64,000 nt of DNA from Alphaproteobacteria bacterium (GTDB lineage Bacteria; Pseudomonadota; Alphaproteobacteria; JACAEB01), in the NCBI GenBank assembly GCA_024236075.1, contig JACKLE010000006.1, forward strand, positions 58,253 to 122,252, in the 5' to 3' direction. Positions 62,279-64,000 of this stretch are shown piece by piece (position 1 is the first letter of the stretch; every line of letters begins with the position of its first letter). The notes under the pieces were generated by a model. It searched no databases, had not been told where the DNA came from, and saw nothing but the letters and a program-made list of their open reading frames with translations. The position numbers and the translations under genes were made by a program.

Positions 62279-63670
62279 ATGGTCCGTAAGCTGACTTCGA
62301 TTCTCGCGGCGCTGACGGGTCTTGCCGCCTCGCTGGGGGCCTGCGCGCGCGCGGAGGTCACCGTCACGCTCGAGCCCGAGACGCGCTATCAGACGATCTC
62401 CGGATGGGAGGCGGCGGACGAGGTCGTGTCCAACCCCGCCGAGGAGCCGGACTGGCTCCTCTACGCGCCCATCGTCTACGACAAGGCGGTCGAGGAGGTC
62501 GGCATCAACCGCATCCGCCTCGAAGTTCGCTCGAGCGCCGAAAGCACGATCGGCGCCTGGCGCCGCCTCGCCAGCGGCGAGATCGACAGCAAGGGCTGGC
62601 GGCCCATCCGATACCTCTCGACCAACGACAACGACGATCCGTACACGATCAACTGGAGCGGCTTCGACTTCGCCGAGCTCGACTTCCGCATCGAGAGCGC
62701 CGTTCTGCCCATGAAGGAGCGCCTTGAGGCGCGCGGCGAAAGGCTTTTCGTCAACGTCAACTACGTCGCCTTCATGAATCAGGTGCCGGACGCGCCCTAT
62801 TTCCACGACGATCCGGAAGAATATGCCGAGCTCGTGCTCGCGACCCATCTCCACATGCGCGACAAGTACGGATTCGCTCCCGACGCCTGGGAGGTGATGC
62901 TCGAGGCGGACAACGTGCCCCAATGGCGCCGCGATCCGCGCCTCCTCGGCAAGGTCATCGTCGCGAGCGCGAAGCGTCTGGACGAGGCGGGCTTCAAGAC
63001 CCGATTCATCGCGCCCTCCGTCACCAACATGAAGAACGCCGCGCCCTACATGGACGCCATCGCCTCCGTGGACGGAGCGGTGGCGCGCATGAGCGAGATC
63101 TCCTATCACCGCTATGGCGGGCGCAAGCCGGAGAACCTCGCCGCCATCGTCGAGCGCGCCGAGCGCTACGGCCTCGATACCTCGATGCTCGAATGGTGGT
63201 TCGGCCACGGCAACGAGGACGTGCTGCACGAGGATCTGGAGGCGGGGCGCAATTCCGCCTGGCAGGGCCGCACGCTGCGGGGGCTCTTCGACGTCGACAT
63301 GTCGAACCCCAAGGCGCCGAAGGTCACGCCCCGCAAGGAGGTGCGCTACACGCTGCAATATTTCCGCGACGTGCGCGCGGGCGCGGTCCGCATCGGCGCG
63401 CGATCGAGCGCGCCGCAGGACTTCGCGCCGCTCGCCTTCGTGAACCCCGGCGGTGCGACCACGCTCGTCGTCAAGGCGCAGCGCGCCGGCGAGATCGCGA
63501 TTCTCGGCCTTCCCGCGGGCCGCTACACGGTTTCCTACGCCGTGCCGCAGGGCTCCGAGCGCCTCGCGCCCGTCGAGCACGCCGCCGGCGCGCCGTTCCG
63601 CGCCAGCCTCCCGGCCAAGGGGGTCCTCACCGTGGCTGCCGAGCGCCCGCGTCCCGGCGCGACGCCTTGA
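62279..63670 (+). CDS. Glycosidase-like lipoprotein, GH30-like
   Basis: 463 residues. A lipoprotein signal ends in SLGAC with Cys22 as acylation site. The opening YQTISGWEAADEV recalls the Q-x-I-x-G-[FW] start of GH30 enzymes. Candidate active-site residues are Glu209 in WEVMLEADN, where N-E is replaced by L-E, and Glu305 in SMLEWWFG. The C-terminal ~120 residues are a beta domain. It shares a general plan with the GH-A-like trio at 41-46 kb but not close sequence. The substrate is unknown, and the changed acid/base context leaves activity in doubt. Confidence 0.78.
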   Translation: MVRKLTSILAALTGLAASLGACARAEVTVTLEPETRYQTISGWEAADEVVSNPAEEPDWLLYAPIVYDKAVEEVGINRIRLEVRSSAESTIGAWRRLASGEIDSKGWRPIRYLSTNDNDDPYTINWSGFDFAELDFRIESAVLPMKERLEARGERLFVNVNYVAFMNQVPDAPYFHDDPEEYAELVLATHLHMRDKYGFAPDAWEVMLEADNVPQWRRDPRLLGKVIVASAKRLDEAGFKTRFIAPSVTNMKNAAPYMDAIASVDGAVARMSEISYHRYGGRKPENLAAIVERAERYGLDTSMLEWWFGHGNEDVLHEDLEAGRNSAWQGRTLRGLFDVDMSNPKAPKVTPRKEVRYTLQYFRDVRAGAVRIGARSSAPQDFAPLAFVNPGGATTLVVKAQRAGEIAILGLPAGRYTVSYAVPQGSERLAPVEHAAGAPFRASLPAKGVLTVAAERPRPGATP

Positions 63671-63731
63671 GCCTTTTTTGACCGCGCGCGGCGACTATGG
63701 TTGAGCTTTCCGCGAGGGGGTCCTGAACGTC

Positions 63732-64000
63732 ATGTCAGAGCGGCGTCGCTTCAGCGTTGGCATGGCGTGGATGTTCGCGGGCAACTGGGTCGAGCAGGCC
63801 TGCAATTTCGCGATCTTCGTCACGCTGGCGCGCATTCTCGGGGCGGAGGCTTTCGGCCTCGCCATGATGGCCATGGCCTTCATCGTCTTCGCCGAGTTCC
63901 TCGTGCGCGAGACGATCACCGAGGGCCTCATCCAGCAGCACGAGGTCGAGCCGGGCCATCTCGACGCGACCTTCTGGCTGCTCGCCCTACTTTCCGTCGT
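63732..64000 (+). CDS. Polysaccharide/oligosaccharide flippase, 3'-truncated by window edge
   Basis: The first 89 residues are present (starting MSERRRFSVGMAWMFAGNWV). The pattern GNWVEQACNFAIFVTLARIL, GAEAFGLAMMAMAFIVFAEF and IQQHEVEPGHLDATFW is that of Wzx/PF13440 lipopolysaccharide or exopolysaccharide flippases. The first helices are complete and the rest lies beyond the window. It begins 61 bp after the glycosidase-like gene, so it is probably in the same operon. Confidence 0.82.
   Translation, partial: MSERRRFSVGMAWMFAGNWVEQACNFAIFVTLARILGAEAFGLAMMAMAFIVFAEFLVRETITEGLIQQHEVEPGHLDATFWLLALLSV

Overview
The window is high-GC DNA, with strong G/C preference at third codon positions. It looks chromosomal and alphaproteobacterial. 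The indications are the ftsK-lolA pair, a coaBC-dut-rrf2-cysK run, glnK with two Amt genes, a fused indolepyruvate oxidoreductase, a bifunctional PutA without a DNA-binding domain, and many TonB/Tat exported proteins. The species cannot be named from sequence alone. I saw no rRNA or tRNA gene, CRISPR array, transposase or integrase.

Layout. 1-4361 (+): 3' end of a TonB-dependent receptor, a YfiR-like periplasmic protein and a hybrid histidine kinase, apparently one signalling operon. 4373-9818: arginine/ornithine/proline catabolism, with putA (-) divergent from a guanidine-hydrolase-fold enzyme translationally coupled to rocD (+). 9819-10157: a gap with a candidate 29-residue ORF and a strong hairpin. 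10158-13925 (-): MotA/TolQ-like protein, ExbD/MotB-like protein with coiled coil, crotonase, and zinc-ribbon membrane protein. 14094-20038: a two-subunit ThDP enzyme, an SH3 protein, a 2-hydroxyacid dehydrogenase, a 72-residue protein behind an FNR-type box, an ABC exporter and a MoeB/ThiF protein. 20093-23527: a secreted protein of unknown function, an ArsR/DUF899 pair and an Lrp regulator. 23681-29276 (+): indolepyruvate oxidoreductase, acyl-CoA dehydrogenase and an SDR.

29316-46243 is the accessory-looking part. It holds two tandem secreted propeller-like paralogues, then convergent operons encoding two enolase-superfamily dehydratases, an aldo/keto reductase, an amidohydrolase/lactonase, an RraA-type aldolase, a sulfatase and a dehalogenase-like hydrolase. 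Three tandem clan GH-A-like paralogues follow. The enzyme set fits stepwise oxidation of an aldose released from a sulfated glycan (inference). A 14-bp palindrome, TGACG-N4-CGTCA or a one-mismatch variant, recurs in front of both propeller genes and the third glycosidase, suggesting a shared regulator.

46250-57972 is mostly housekeeping: lolA, ftsK, a DapC-like aminotransferase, amtB-amtB-glnK, coaBC, dut, an Rrf2 regulator and cysK. 58160-59596 is an abrupt AT-rich insert encoding one protein with a C-terminal RecB-like nuclease motif set. 59751-64000 is a polysaccharide-type locus: sulfotransferase, GT39-like transferase, glycosidase-like lipoprotein and the 5' end of a flippase.

The best candidates for undescribed biology are the AT-rich nuclease gene, the palindrome-linked secreted-protein regulon, the MotA/ExbD-like operon and the short ORF near 9.9 kb.
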